A DNA stretch of 64,000 nt, from the NCBI GenBank assembly GCA_027365225.1, contig DAHXNV010000007.1, positions 21,788 to 85,787 on the forward strand, given 5' to 3'. A model generated the notes under the pieces. It was given only the letters and a program-made list of their open reading frames with translations. It searched no databases and was not told the origin of the DNA. This DNA comes from Gammaproteobacteria bacterium (GTDB lineage: Bacteria > Pseudomonadota > Gammaproteobacteria > Steroidobacterales > Steroidobacteraceae). A program made the position numbers and the translations under genes. Shown piece by piece: positions 53,589-62,681 of the stretch. Each line of letters starts with the position of its first letter. Position 1 is the first letter of the stretch.

Positions 53589-54047
53589 GTGTATCCTGAT
53601 GCCCGGACCGCTCAGCCGGGATTGGGAGAACCCTTGGGCCTATCACGCCGCCGAAACCGACTCGGCGCGGCACCCGCGCCGCGCGCCGCGCGCGGCTGGC
53701 TCGCGGCGCTTGCGCTGCTGGCCTTCGGTCTGCGGGCGCTGGTGCCGCTCGGCTTCGAGCCGGCCTCGGGCGCCGTGGCGCTCGTGATGTGCCATGAGGG
53801 TTTTCCGGCGGACTTCTTCAGGCACGGCGCGCGGGGCCATCGGATGGGCGCGCCCCGGACCCCGTCCCCCTCGGATTCCCATTGTCTCTTCTGCAACAGT
53901 GTCTCGCCGGCGCCTGCCAATGCGCTCACGGCGCTGGTCCTGCCTGTGTTGCCGGCCATCGCCCCGCCCGAAGTACACGCGCCGCTCTTGCGCGGGCTCA
54001 AGCGCGGTCACACGCCCCAGGCGCGCGCTCCACCGCCCCTGGTCTGA
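53589..54047 (+). CDS. DUF2946-like protein
   Basis: Up to 152-residue protein with one hydrophobic segment (WLAALALLAFGLRALVPLGF) and a short periplasmic part with MCHEGFP and DSHCLFCNS, the Cys/His arrangement of DUF2946. Such genes often adjoin copper or other metal TonB receptors, and one follows 105 bp downstream. The start may be GTG at 53589 or the TTG at 53634, which has GGGAGA before it. A metal-related role is inference. Confidence 0.68.
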   Translation: MYPDARTAQPGLGEPLGLSRRRNRLGAAPAPRAARGWLAALALLAFGLRALVPLGFEPASGAVALVMCHEGFPADFFRHGARGHRMGAPRTPSPSDSHCLFCNSVSPAPANALTALVLPVLPAIAPPEVHAPLLRGLKRGHTPQARAPPPLV

Positions 54048-54152
54048 CTCGCTGACGCTGAAAGGAAAGGCGCCCGCGGCCGCGGCGGCTCGGGTGCTTG
54101 CGCGACGGGTTCGGAGGACGGGAGCGCGGGGCGCTGCCGTGGGAGACAAAGC

Positions 54153-56462
54153 ATGAGTTTCGAGGTGAGAACTCGCGCGGCGCATGCGCGCCGCGCGCAT
54201 CGTCTTGCGCGCTCGAGCCGGATCGGCGCCGGGCTCGCAGTGCTCGCGGCGCTCGGCATGGTGCCGGTGAGGAGCTGGGCGGCCAGCTTCGGCAGTGTCC
54301 AGGTCACGGTGCGCACGGTTCACGGCCAGCCCCTCTCGGGGGTGCGGGTGCAGCTGCGGTCGGCCTCGGGCCGCATTCTGAAGAAGCGTACCGACGCGCG
54401 CGGCCGCGCCGTCTTTCCGACGGTGGCGATCGGCCACTACCTGCTGATCGTGCGGCGGACCGGCTTCGTGGCCGAGCGTCAGGCGCTCACGGTGGAGGCG
54501 GGATATTTTCCCGCGCCCCTCATCCGCCTGGCGCGCCTCTCGGCGCTGAAGCGGATCATCGTGCAGGGTACTACCGCGCAGCCGGTGGTGGCCTCGGTCA
54601 CGCCGGTGACGCTGGTGAGCGCGCAGGACATCCTGGAGACCCCGGGCGCGATCGACGTCAACAGCCTCACGATGATCACCGACTACGTTCCGGGCGCGTA
54701 TGAGGCCCACGACATGCTGCACATCCGCGGCGGCCACCAGACCAGCTGGTTGATCGACGGGGTGGAGATTCCCAACACGAACATCGCCGAGAGCCTCGGC
54801 CCGGCGATCGCTCCGGAGGACATTCAAACGCTCGGTGTCGAGCGGGGCGGGTACAACGCCGACGAAGGCGACCGCACCTACGGCATCTTCAACGTGATCC
54901 CCAAGAGCGGGTTCGGCAAGAAGAACCAGGGGGTGCTCGCGGTCTCGGCCGGAAATTTCGGCCACACCGACGATTATCTGAGCGCCGCGAGCCACGTCGG
55001 CAACTTCGCGTACTACGTGAGTGCCGAGGGCAACCGCAGCAACCTCGGCCTGCAGACTCCCATCGCCCAGGTGATTCACGACGCGTCGCAGGGGTATGGG
55101 CTCTTCGCCAACCTCCAGTACGATCCGAGCTCGCACAACGAGCTGCGCTTCGTCGCCCAGCTGCGCCAGGACAACTATCAGATCCCGAATTGCCGCACGC
55201 CGCTGCCGGATGACCCGCAGTGCGTCGGGCAGTTCGGCGATGTGCAGAAGGAGGCGGACAATTTCGCGATGCTCTCCTGGGTGCACACCTTTACCGATGA
55301 GGTCGTACTGACCAGCTCGCTGATGTATCACTTCGAGCGGGCCGCCTATGACGGGGGCGCGCGGGACTATCCGATCATCACGCATTTCCATCACACCTCC
55401 CAGTACGAGGGCGGGGAGGAAAACCTGCGCCTGCACTTCGATCACAATCACGTGGATGTCGGGGCTTTCGGCTTCGCGCAGCAGGATCATGCCGACTTCA
55501 ATCTCGCCTTCAGCAACGGCTCGCGCAGCCTCGCGGAGCTGGAAAATCCCACCGGCGGGCTGATCGACGCCTGGGTGTCGGACAACTGGCACCCGCTGAC
55601 GTGGCTGCATCTGCAGGCGGGTGTGCGCGAGTCGCACTTCCAGGGGCTGATCAGCGAGAGCGCGACCGATCCGCGCTATGGGGCGACCGTCGAGCTGCCG
55701 AAGATCCACTGGGTGCTGAGCGCCTTCTGGGGCAAGTACTACCAGGCGCCGCCGCTGGAGTCGCTTTCCGGACCGTTCGTGAGTTTCGCGTCCAGCCAGA
55801 ACAGCCATTTCCTGCCGCTGTACGGGGAGCGCGACCGGGAGCGGCAGTTCGGCCTGACGATCCCGCTCGATGGCTGGCAGATCGAGGCGGATTACTTCGT
55901 CACGGAGGCGAAGAACTTCTTCGACCACAATCCGATCGGCGAGTCCGACATTTATCTGCCCATCACGGATCAGGGGGCGCTCATCCGCGGCCGCGAGCTC
56001 ACGGTGCGCTCACCGCCGTTCTGGAAGTACGGCCAGGTGCACCTTGCATACTCGAACCAGACGGCACAGTGCTTCGGCTCGATCAGCGGGGGGCTGGTGG
56101 TGCCGGGCACGGCCTGCGGGGACTATGTCTCGCTCGATCATGATCAGCGCAATACGCTCAATGTCGGCTACAACGTGAATCTGCCCAAGGGGTACTTCCT
56201 CGGCAGCAATCTGTCGGTGAACTCCGGACTGATGAACGGCTTTGCGGGCCCGCCGACCTGGCAGCCGAGCCACCTGCCGAGCTACGCGATCCTCGATCTG
56301 ACCGTGGGCCGCAACGTTACGCGCAACCTGCAGCTGTCGGTCACGGGGCTGAACGTCACCAACGAGCACCTGCTCACGGACAACGCCCTGACCTTCGGCG
56401 GGGTGCATTGGAACAATCCCTTCGAGATCTACGCGCAGCTGCTCTACAAGTTCCACTATTGA
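54153..56462 (+). CDS. TonB-dependent outer membrane receptor with N-terminal carboxypeptidase-like domain
   Basis: 769-residue receptor. The signal peptide (about 20-43) is followed by a carboxypeptidase-regulatory-like sandwich (GSVQVTVRTVHGQPLSGVRV, to about 125), then the plug (VTLVSAQDILETPGAIDVNS, LHIRGGHQTSWLIDGVEIP) and a 22-strand barrel ending in LLYKFHY with a terminal aromatic. A GGGAG site precedes the ATG. No clear TonB box at the mature start. The upstream DUF2946 gene hints at metal-linked cargo; there is no FecR or sigma gene next to it. Cargo unknown. Confidence 0.9.
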   Translation: MSFEVRTRAAHARRAHRLARSSRIGAGLAVLAALGMVPVRSWAASFGSVQVTVRTVHGQPLSGVRVQLRSASGRILKKRTDARGRAVFPTVAIGHYLLIVRRTGFVAERQALTVEAGYFPAPLIRLARLSALKRIIVQGTTAQPVVASVTPVTLVSAQDILETPGAIDVNSLTMITDYVPGAYEAHDMLHIRGGHQTSWLIDGVEIPNTNIAESLGPAIAPEDIQTLGVERGGYNADEGDRTYGIFNVIPKSGFGKKNQGVLAVSAGNFGHTDDYLSAASHVGNFAYYVSAEGNRSNLGLQTPIAQVIHDASQGYGLFANLQYDPSSHNELRFVAQLRQDNYQIPNCRTPLPDDPQCVGQFGDVQKEADNFAMLSWVHTFTDEVVLTSSLMYHFERAAYDGGARDYPIITHFHHTSQYEGGEENLRLHFDHNHVDVGAFGFAQQDHADFNLAFSNGSRSLAELENPTGGLIDAWVSDNWHPLTWLHLQAGVRESHFQGLISESATDPRYGATVELPKIHWVLSAFWGKYYQAPPLESLSGPFVSFASSQNSHFLPLYGERDRERQFGLTIPLDGWQIEADYFVTEAKNFFDHNPIGESDIYLPITDQGALIRGRELTVRSPPFWKYGQVHLAYSNQTAQCFGSISGGLVVPGTACGDYVSLDHDQRNTLNVGYNVNLPKGYFLGSNLSVNSGLMNGFAGPPTWQPSHLPSYAILDLTVGRNVTRNLQLSVTGLNVTNEHLLTDNALTFGGVHWNNPFEIYAQLLYKFHY

Positions 56463-56494
56463 CAAGCGCGGGATCGGGGCGCGCCCCGCCCGGC

Positions 56495-56533
56495 GCCGTT
56501 GAGTCAAAAATCGTGTGTTTTTGGCTCAACGGC
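56495..56533. repeat. 16-bp inverted repeat hairpin
   Basis: GCCGTTGAGTCAAAAA (56495-56510) pairs with the complement at 56518-56533 with one mismatch and a 7-nt loop; A and T runs lie next to the loop. It lies 32 bp after the TonB receptor stop. A 14-bp GC palindrome CGGGGCGCGCCCCG is at 56475-56488. Together they may end transcription, though no T run follows. The remaining DNA to 56867 holds no recognised gene. Confidence 0.45.
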
Positions 56534-56867
56534 CGTCACCTGTGGCGGCCGGGCGTCTCCCTGTGCCTGGCAAACGTTCGTGATGCCGCATGGCTCGGGG
56601 TGGACGCGCCTGCATGGGGAGCTGCCGACGGGCGGGGCCCCCGTTCGATCGGCTCGGAAGCGAGCCGGGCCGGGGGCGCCCCTTCTCGGGGTCTGCCCGA
56701 CCCGGCGCGGGTCCTCGGATAATTCCCACTCGACCCGGAACCCAATCTTGACGATGGGTGACGCCTCTTGGCCAACTGCCGACATTGCACCCGTGATGGA
56801 TCTTCCGGTACACCGCACGCCCGAATGCGTCAGTAATCTATACGGTTGCAGCGAGAGCCATGTGAGG

Positions 56868-57250
56868 CTACGGGGTCAGCAGCTCGACGCCAGGGATCCG
56901 GCTGGCCGTTCGGTCGAACGTGACCATTGGTACGCGCCTTGCCGAGCCGCACTGACCCGCGTGTAGGCAATCGGCAAAGTCGGCCGCGTTCTGCCGATGG
57001 AAGCTGAGCGCTCGCTCGATTGCGGGCTCATCCTGGAACTCGCGTTCCCGCGTTTCGAGCAGCGCGTTGAGCGCACCGAGAACCGTGGACTTGTCGAACT
57101 CGTAGCGCGAGCGCAATACCCACTCGAGCTCGAGCAGCACGGTGCTGGGAACGAACAGTCGCTCAACTGCCGCCTCGAACAAGCGCCTCGCTCGCGCCCC
57201 CTGCCGCGGATCGTCGTCGACGGAACGAGCACGGAGGCGAGTGACCCCGC
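56868..57250 (-). pseudogene. PIN-domain (VapC-like) toxin with damaged N-terminus
   Basis: From VDDDPRQGARARRLFEAAVE to RIPGVELLTP the frame is a good PIN toxin of the VDDD-P-Q type, including Glu in LLELEWVLR, ADFADCLHA and VTFDRTA. The family's opening DTNVLVR with the first catalytic Asp is missing: the preceding SVLV lies in another frame, offset at about 57216, and no DTN is found. The protein should be inactive. No antitoxin gene is recognisable upstream. Confidence 0.6.
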
Positions 57251-57405
57251 CGGTTTGAGCCATTGCGCAACGTCCGCGCATGCCAGCCATGGTGGCGTTG
57301 CGTGCGCAGTGAAGCAGGGCGCGCGGCGGCGCATAGAGATTCGTCCTGCCCCTTGAGCCGGTCCGAGAGTATGGATATAACTACAGTCTGTGTGAGGACC
57401 GCACC

Positions 57406-57633
57406 ATCGAGCGTGCTTACCGCCTGCGGGTCTGCCCGACCCGCCGGCAACAGCGCGTGTTGGGACGGCTGTTTGGCGCCTCGCGCTACGTGTGGAACTG
57501 GGCGCTGGCGCGGCGCTCGCAGGCTTACCAGACCGACAAGATCAAACTCAACTGGGTGTCGCTCTCACGGGAGTTCACCGCGCTTGAGGCGCGGCTGTTG
57601 GTCACGGGTGCCTCCGCCGCGCGTGCATTATAA
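57406..57633 (+). pseudogene. Truncated IS200/IS605-type TnpB remnant
   Basis: 76 codons resembling the TnpB/OrfB N-terminus: IERAYRLRVCPTRRQQRV, FGASRYVWNWALARR and VSLSREFTALE, ending at TAA. The expected ATG is ATC, and the catalytic RuvC-like part is entirely absent. It is adjacent to the broken PIN toxin, so an insertion or its excision may have damaged both. From 57634 to 57819 nothing is recognised. Confidence 0.68.
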
Positions 57634-57819
57634 ATCGATGCTCCCGAAGCCGCTAACACTTCGAGCCCCCCGTCAGAAACACGCTCGCGTCGTCTTGCCG
57701 AGCAACGGCTCGCCGAACGGGTCTCATCCCACGGGGGTCCGGCCGCGGGCGGATGCGGCACGACCCGGGCCGTGAGACGCCGCCGCGGACGGCGGCGTCT
57801 CGATGGCCTTCTCGATGGG

Positions 57820-58317
57820 CTAGAGATCCTCCAGTCTCTGGGCGAGCTGACGCAATCCAGCCGCCATCGCTCGCGCGCGGTCTGGTTCCCGGGTCGCAGG
57901 GGAGGGGTCCTCCAGGATCCGGGACAGCACCGCGCCGAGCGTGGTTCGGTTGAGTTCCGTCCGCGTGCCGTCGGCGTTCTCGACACGATAGGTGAGGGTG
58001 AGCGGTTCGGCGGTCTCGCCGGTCTCGAGATAGGGAAGCTCGATGCACAACTCCGGCCAGTCGCCGTCATTCCCATCACCCAGGCCTTTCAGCCAATATT
58101 CGATCGTCTCGTTGACGGCGCGCTCCACGAGCTTCAATAGCCGCTCGTGGAGCACCTCGTGCAAGGCGTCTTCGAGGGACTCGGAGCCCGCTCCCTGCAG
58201 GCGTACCTGAGCTGCCAGTGATTCGACCAGGGTCCATTCGAGGTCGTCCAAGTGCGGGAGCTCCCAATCCGGGAGGTTGAGCACGTAGGGGTGTTGTTGC
58301 GTGTTCGTGGTACTCAC
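57820..58317 (-). CDS. Hypothetical acidic protein
   Basis: 165-residue soluble, acidic protein with GTG start (weak GGA before it). Predicted mostly helical: DDLEWTLVESLAAQVRLQG, EDALHEVLHERLLKLVERAV, ending in MAAGLRQLAQRLEDL; a middle strand region has ELCIELPYLETGETAEPLTLTY in two parts. Codon use is consistent with a real gene. I recognise no family. Neighbours (TnpB stub, ABC permease) give no hint. Confidence 0.55.
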   Translation of the reverse strand: MSTTNTQQHPYVLNLPDWELPHLDDLEWTLVESLAAQVRLQGAGSESLEDALHEVLHERLLKLVERAVNETIEYWLKGLGDGNDGDWPELCIELPYLETGETAEPLTLTYRVENADGTRTELNRTTLGAVLSRILEDPSPATREPDRARAMAAGLRQLAQRLEDL

Positions 58318-58569
58318 TCCAGTAGCGTGACAGCGTGAGCGTACGACAGTGAGGTCGTGAAAGGCTACGCAGATAGCCTGCGAGTTTTGATAGAAATAGC
58401 GAGTTTACGGGACGGCCGCCGTTCGGGGTTGGGGTTGCGGTGGAAATTCCGGGATCTCCGGGCGAAAATCAGCTCGAGCGTGCGCTGTACAGTAAGTGCG
58501 CAGCCCGGGCGGCGCAAGACCCCCGGTGTGGCGCCGCGCCGCGCCGCGCCGAGCCGCGAGCGGCGCGGC

Positions 58570-59316
58570 TCAGACTTCGATGCGCGAGAAGCGCCAGGCG
58601 CCGAGCGCAGTGACCGCGATGGCGAGCACCACCATGACCAGCAGGTCGAGCGAGGTGCTGAAGTAAATCCGCGCAATCAGCGCTCCGCGCAACCCGTCGA
58701 CCCCATAGGTGAGCGGATCGACGCGGGTGAGCACCGTCAGGAATATCGGCAGGTGCTTCAGCGGATAGAGCGCCCCGGAGAGGAAGAAGATCGGCAGCAC
58801 CAGGAAGTTCATGATCATCTGAAATCCCTGCATGTCCTTCAGCGTCGAGCCGACCGTGGTGCCGACCGCGGTGAATACCACGGCGATCAATGCCAGGAAG
58901 AGGAACCCGAGCGCAATGCCCGCGCCGCCCACTGGGCGGAATCCGGCCATCACGCTCACCGCGGCCACGAGCAGTCCCTGGATCATCGAGGTGGTCGCCG
59001 CCCCGCAGGTGCGGCCGATCATGATGTGCAGGCGCGGCACCGGCGCGACCAGTGTTTCCTTCAGGAACCCGAACTGGCGGTCCCAGATGAGCTGAATCCC
59101 GGAGAACAGCGAGGAGAACAGCACCGTCATCGCGATGACCCCGGGGGCGACGAATTCCAGATAGCTCCCTTCACCGCTGCGGCGGAACACGGGCGAGAGC
59201 CCGTAGCCGAGGGCGAGCAGGTACAGCAGCGGCTGGCCGAGCGAGGCGGCGATCTGCGCCTTCGAGCGGAAATAGCGCTTCAGCTCGCGCAGCCAGAGAA
59301 CGTAGATCGCACCCAT
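58570..59316 (-). CDS. ABC-2 type exporter permease
   Basis: 248-residue, six-helix permease of the ABC-2 group (drug, polyketide or polysaccharide export; NodJ/DrrB-like). LGQPLLYLLALGYGL opens helix 1-2, IQLIWDRQFGFLKETLVAPV is the conserved cytoplasmic loop, and FLSGALYPLKHLP then VDPLTYGVDGLRG are the C-terminal signatures. AGGAGAGG precedes the ATG at 59316. The ATPase that normally precedes such genes is absent on either side, so the partner must be encoded elsewhere. Confidence 0.88.
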   Translation of the reverse strand: MGAIYVLWLRELKRYFRSKAQIAASLGQPLLYLLALGYGLSPVFRRSGEGSYLEFVAPGVIAMTVLFSSLFSGIQLIWDRQFGFLKETLVAPVPRLHIMIGRTCGAATTSMIQGLLVAAVSVMAGFRPVGGAGIALGFLFLALIAVVFTAVGTTVGSTLKDMQGFQMIMNFLVLPIFFLSGALYPLKHLPIFLTVLTRVDPLTYGVDGLRGALIARIYFSTSLDLLVMVVLAIAVTALGAWRFSRIEV

Positions 59317-59835
59317 GAGCCTCTCCTGCGGTTGACGGGCACGCACCCGGACCCCGGCGCGACCCCTCGAGGGTGGCCGGCCCCGGCGCCAAACGCGTTG
59401 ATTCTAAGGGATCCGCTTGCTGTAATCACCGCGCTCGGGATCCGGCCGCGCGACGGTCCGCGCCCTGCGAATGGGGACACGGGAAGCCCCGGAACTCCGC
59501 TCGTGCATCGGCTGCGCCTCGCGCTTTGCCTCGGCCCGATCCTGCCGGCGAATTCGGCCCATGCGGGGTCAGTCCCCAATGGCGCGGGCAATGGAGCGGT
59601 TCTCAACCCTCGCCGCTGCATCGCTTGACGCTCATGGTGCGACGACCGGCGACAATCACGGGGACGCCGCTTCGGCAGACGTTGCGGGTGCTGGGGGCCT
59701 GGCGTCAGCATTCCGGACGCCATGATCGCGTCCAGCCGTTGACGGCGCGTCAGACGGCGTATGACCAAGTCAATTGGACGCGTGGCGGTGCGTCCCGTTG
59801 GACCTTACGTTTTCGGTGCCGGGCCGTGGAAAACA
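59317..59835. other. Stretch without recognised gene
   Basis: About 520 bp between the ABC permease and the orphan sigma factor. I looked on both strands for an ABC ATPase (Walker A, LSGGQ) and found nothing. No terminator stands out. Confidence 0.4.
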
Positions 59836-60432
59836 TCAGAATCGGGACGGCGTCTTGCGCAGTCCGAGGAGCGCTGTCGCACGCGCAATGTGCTTCTGCA
59901 CGGTCCGATGCGAGACGGAGAACTCGGCGGCGATCTCATCGTAGCTGTAGCCGGCGCGGTGTGCCAGGAAGATCTGGCATGTGCGGTGACTGACCCGGTC
60001 CAGAGCCCGGACCACCTGATCGAGGTGCTCGCGCGCGGCCAGTATTCTTTCAGCGCTCGCGGCGGGTTCGACCAGGGCGGGATCGAGCTCGAGCGCCATG
60101 AGTTCCTCGGGGGAGACGGGCACGGTGCGCTGCCGGTGGTACTGATTGATCGCGAGGTTGGTGACGATGCGCGCCAGCAGCGCCGCCTCATCGCGCACCT
60201 GGCGCGTCTGACGGTACTCCAGGAACCGCAGATAAGCCTCCTGGACCAGATCCTCGGCATCCTCCAGCGGCCGTCCCAGCCGCGTGCAGACCCTGATCAG
60301 TCGCGAATACCACGGCGGAGTTCGAGCGGCGTTGTGAGGGGGCGAGGGTGGCGGGTCCGGCGACAAATGGGGGCTGCTCTGTTGCGAAGCATTTTGGATT
60401 CCGAAAATCGCAACATCGCGCCCCTCACGCAC
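59836..60432 (-). CDS. ECF sigma factor (orphan, FecI-like)
   Basis: About 198-residue extracytoplasmic-function sigma factor. Region 2 is DAEDLVQEAYLRFLEYRQ and the following helix ARIVTNLAINQYHRQR; region 4 is IFLAHRAGYSYDEIAAEF and SHRTVQKHIARA. It is clearly paralogous to the sigma factor on the other strand at 60848. The start is uncertain: GTG at 60432, ATG at 60570 or TTG at 60366. No anti-sigma or FecR gene follows it; the next gene in its direction is the ABC permease. Confidence 0.8.
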   Translation of the reverse strand: MREGRDVAIFGIQNASQQSSPHLSPDPPPSPPHNAARTPPWYSRLIRVCTRLGRPLEDAEDLVQEAYLRFLEYRQTRQVRDEAALLARIVTNLAINQYHRQRTVPVSPEELMALELDPALVEPAASAERILAAREHLDQVVRALDRVSHRTCQIFLAHRAGYSYDEIAAEFSVSHRTVQKHIARATALLGLRKTPSRF

Positions 60433-60847
60433 CCAGGCGCCAAAGAACAGGACCTGCGCACGTGCGAGAACGCGATGCTGATGTGGCCGCCATACTCTGT
60501 GGAATGACGTTCGAGTCAAGGTGCTAATCAGAGGTGGACGCGGTGTCGTGTGTCGAGCGTATGCGAGCATTGTGACGAGGCGCCTGAGTGTCGGTTAGGA
60601 ATGTCGAGTGCGAGGAGATCTGATTGTTAAACGCAGGAGACGTGCCGTCGTGTCACTCCGGAAGGCACGTCCGGCGTTCCCGTGGCGGTCATCGGGGACC
60701 GGGGTACTTTTGGAGGCGCGCCGGTTCGCGAGACGGCGCGTGAGCCGCCGGCGGCGGTCGGTGGGATGTGGCGTGGGGCGCGCCGGCGCGCTCTCGTTCG
60801 CAGCGAAGGAATGCGAATTCGTCCCGCAGTCGGTGTCTAGATCATGA
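60433..60847. other. Divergent intergenic region between two sigma genes
   Basis: About 415 bp that should hold both promoters. On the minus strand a TTGACT and TATGGC lie near 60500-60530, but spacing is long. No coding frame is convincing. Confidence 0.35.
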
Positions 60848-61357
60848 ATGTCCTCGCGAAAAGAAAGAGTACTTGCGCGCCCGCCGGGCTTTGCGCGGCT
60901 GCGAAGGCTGTTGCGACGGCACGGCCGTTCCGCGGAAGACGCCGAGGATCTGATTCAGGAAGCGTTTCTGCGCCTGATGGAATACTGCCGCAGGGAAGAG
61001 GTTCGCAACGAGGCGGGATTCCTGCAGCGCACCGTCATCAATCTGTCCATCAGCCGCTATCGCGCCGAGTGCCGCCATCCGGCGGCCGGACAGCCGGTCG
61101 AGGAACTGGCGGAGATTCTGCCGCTGGTGGCGGCCACGCCCGCGCCGGATGAGGTTTTGGCGGCCGAGCAGCGTCTCAATGAGGTGACGAAAGTGCTCGA
61201 GGCGGTCAGCCCGCGGACGCGGGATATCTATCTCGCCCACCGCGCCGGATACAGTTATGACGAACTGGCCGCGACCTATGGCGTGTCGGTCAGTACGATC
61301 GAGAAGTCGGTCGCACGGGCCATCGTGGCGCTCATGGATCTGAGGGACGCGACATGA
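60848..61357 (+). CDS. ECF sigma factor of a FecI-FecR-TonB receptor unit
   Basis: 169-residue FecI-like sigma factor. Region 2 shows SAEDAEDLIQEAFLRLMEYC and LQRTVINLSISRYRAE; region 4 shows YLAHRAGYSYDELAATYG and VSTIEKSVARAI. Its stop overlaps the FecR start by 4 bp (ATGA). By analogy with FecI it should be released by the FecR protein when the outer-membrane receptor binds its ligand, and then transcribe the receptor gene downstream. Confidence 0.9.
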   Translation: MSSRKERVLARPPGFARLRRLLRRHGRSAEDAEDLIQEAFLRLMEYCRREEVRNEAGFLQRTVINLSISRYRAECRHPAAGQPVEELAEILPLVAATPAPDEVLAAEQRLNEVTKVLEAVSPRTRDIYLAHRAGYSYDELAATYGVSVSTIEKSVARAIVALMDLRDAT

Positions 61358-62382
61358 GTGCCGCCGCCTCCGAGCGTGCGCACAGCGATCGGCGGGTGCG
61401 GGCCGAAGCGGCCGCATGGCTCGCCAGACTGCACGGTCCCGATCGAACGCGGGATACCGAGAATGGATTGCGCCGGTGGCTCGCCGAGCATCCCGCACAT
61501 GCCGCGGAATTCGAGCGCGCCACCGACGTCTGGACGGACACCGGCGGTGTGCCGTTTCGCCTCCGGCGCCGATTTGCCGGATCCCGTCGCTCGGCGCGGC
61601 GCAGGCGTTTCGGCTGGAGCGTCGCGGTGGGCCTCGCGGCCAGCCTCGCCATCGCGCTTTGGGCACGGCACGTGCTGGCACGCACGATCGTGAGCACCGG
61701 GGCCGGGGAACAGAAGACGATTGAGCTGGCCGACGGCTCGTGGGTGACGCTCGACACGAACAGCCGCATCGTCGTGCGCTATGGCCGGCGCGTGCGCCGC
61801 GTGATCCTGCGCTACGGCGAGGCTTATTTTCAGGTGGTGCACAACCCCGGACGGCCCTTCGTGGTCCTGGCCGGCAACCGGAAGGTGATAGACCTCGGCA
61901 CCGCTTTCGTGGTCCGGCGCGGAAATGTTGGCGGCGCAACCCTGATGGTCACAGTGATCAAGGGACGCGTGGCGGTCGCGCCGCTCGACGTGGCCGACCG
62001 CGTGCCCACGGTGTCCTCGCGGAGCGTCCTGCTGGTCACGGCCGGCACGCGCCTGCTCCTGCGCCCGCACGCGCTGCCCACGCTGCGGGCCGAGCCGGCG
62101 GCCCAGGCCACCGCCTGGCTGCGAGACGAGCTGATCTTCAATAATACGCCGCTGGCGGTCGCAGCCCGACACTTCAACCGGTACAACCGCTGCAAAATCG
62201 TGTTGGGTGCGCCCGAGCTCCAGGCTCTGCGTGTCGGGGGGGTGTTCCGGCTCAGCGCCGCGAAGAGCTTCGTGCGCTCAGTCGCCGAGGCTCACCATCT
62301 GCGCCTGATCGCGCGAGGCGACACATGGATCCTGGAGCCGCGCACGAGAGTTCCGGACGGAACATCAGACCATCGTCCCTGA
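61354..62382 (+). CDS. FecR-family sigma regulator
   Basis: 342-residue single-pass inner-membrane protein. The N-terminal cytoplasmic DUF4880-like part (AEAAAWLARLHGPDR, LRRWLAEHPAHAAEFER) contacts the sigma factor; a transmembrane helix lies at about 88-106 (WSVAVGLAASLAIALWA); the periplasmic FecR domain follows (GEQKTIELADGSWVTLDTNS, GEAYFQVVHNPGRPFVV, GTAFVVR) and a C-terminal secretin/STN-like segment (AVAARHFNRYNRCKIVL). It overlaps the sigma gene by 4 bp and precedes the receptor by 299 bp. Confidence 0.91.
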   Translation: MSAAASERAHSDRRVRAEAAAWLARLHGPDRTRDTENGLRRWLAEHPAHAAEFERATDVWTDTGGVPFRLRRRFAGSRRSARRRRFGWSVAVGLAASLAIALWARHVLARTIVSTGAGEQKTIELADGSWVTLDTNSRIVVRYGRRVRRVILRYGEAYFQVVHNPGRPFVVLAGNRKVIDLGTAFVVRRGNVGGATLMVTVIKGRVAVAPLDVADRVPTVSSRSVLLVTAGTRLLLRPHALPTLRAEPAAQATAWLRDELIFNNTPLAVAARHFNRYNRCKIVLGAPELQALRVGGVFRLSAAKSFVRSVAEAHHLRLIARGDTWILEPRTRVPDGTSDHRP

Positions 62383-62606
62383 CGTCTATCGCATACGCCG
62401 AAGCGTACATGCATACGGACGCCTGATGTCCGGCGCTCTGCGCTACGGATAACCCGGACGGAACAAACGAAACGGAGTGTCGCGTTCCCGCGGCACATCA
62501 GAGCCCCATCCGCCCCGGTGTCCCGTAGACCGAGATCCTCTCTTCCGTGTGGTCCGCGCCATTGAGGCTTTTGACGCGCTGCGGCGTCTTCGACGACAGG
62601 GGGTCA

Positions 62607-62625
62607 CGTAATGCCCGTCATTACG
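62607..62625. promoter_or_regulatory. Inverted repeat upstream of the TonB receptor
   Basis: CGTAATG (62607-62613) and CATTACG (62619-62625) form a perfect 7-bp inverted repeat with CCCGT between, 57 bp before the receptor start. It could be an operator or an mRNA hairpin in the leader. No sigma-ECF consensus could be assigned by eye in 62383-62681. Confidence 0.35.
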
Positions 62626-62681
62626 ACCACCGTCGCAACACAAGTCAACGCATGTGCGATGGACTGCCGGAGAAGCTCACC

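Noticed and set aside
53643..55928. Long minus-strand open frame opposite the DUF2946 and TonB-receptor genes
   Set aside because: No domain in the translation; receptor signatures on the plus strand explain the region.
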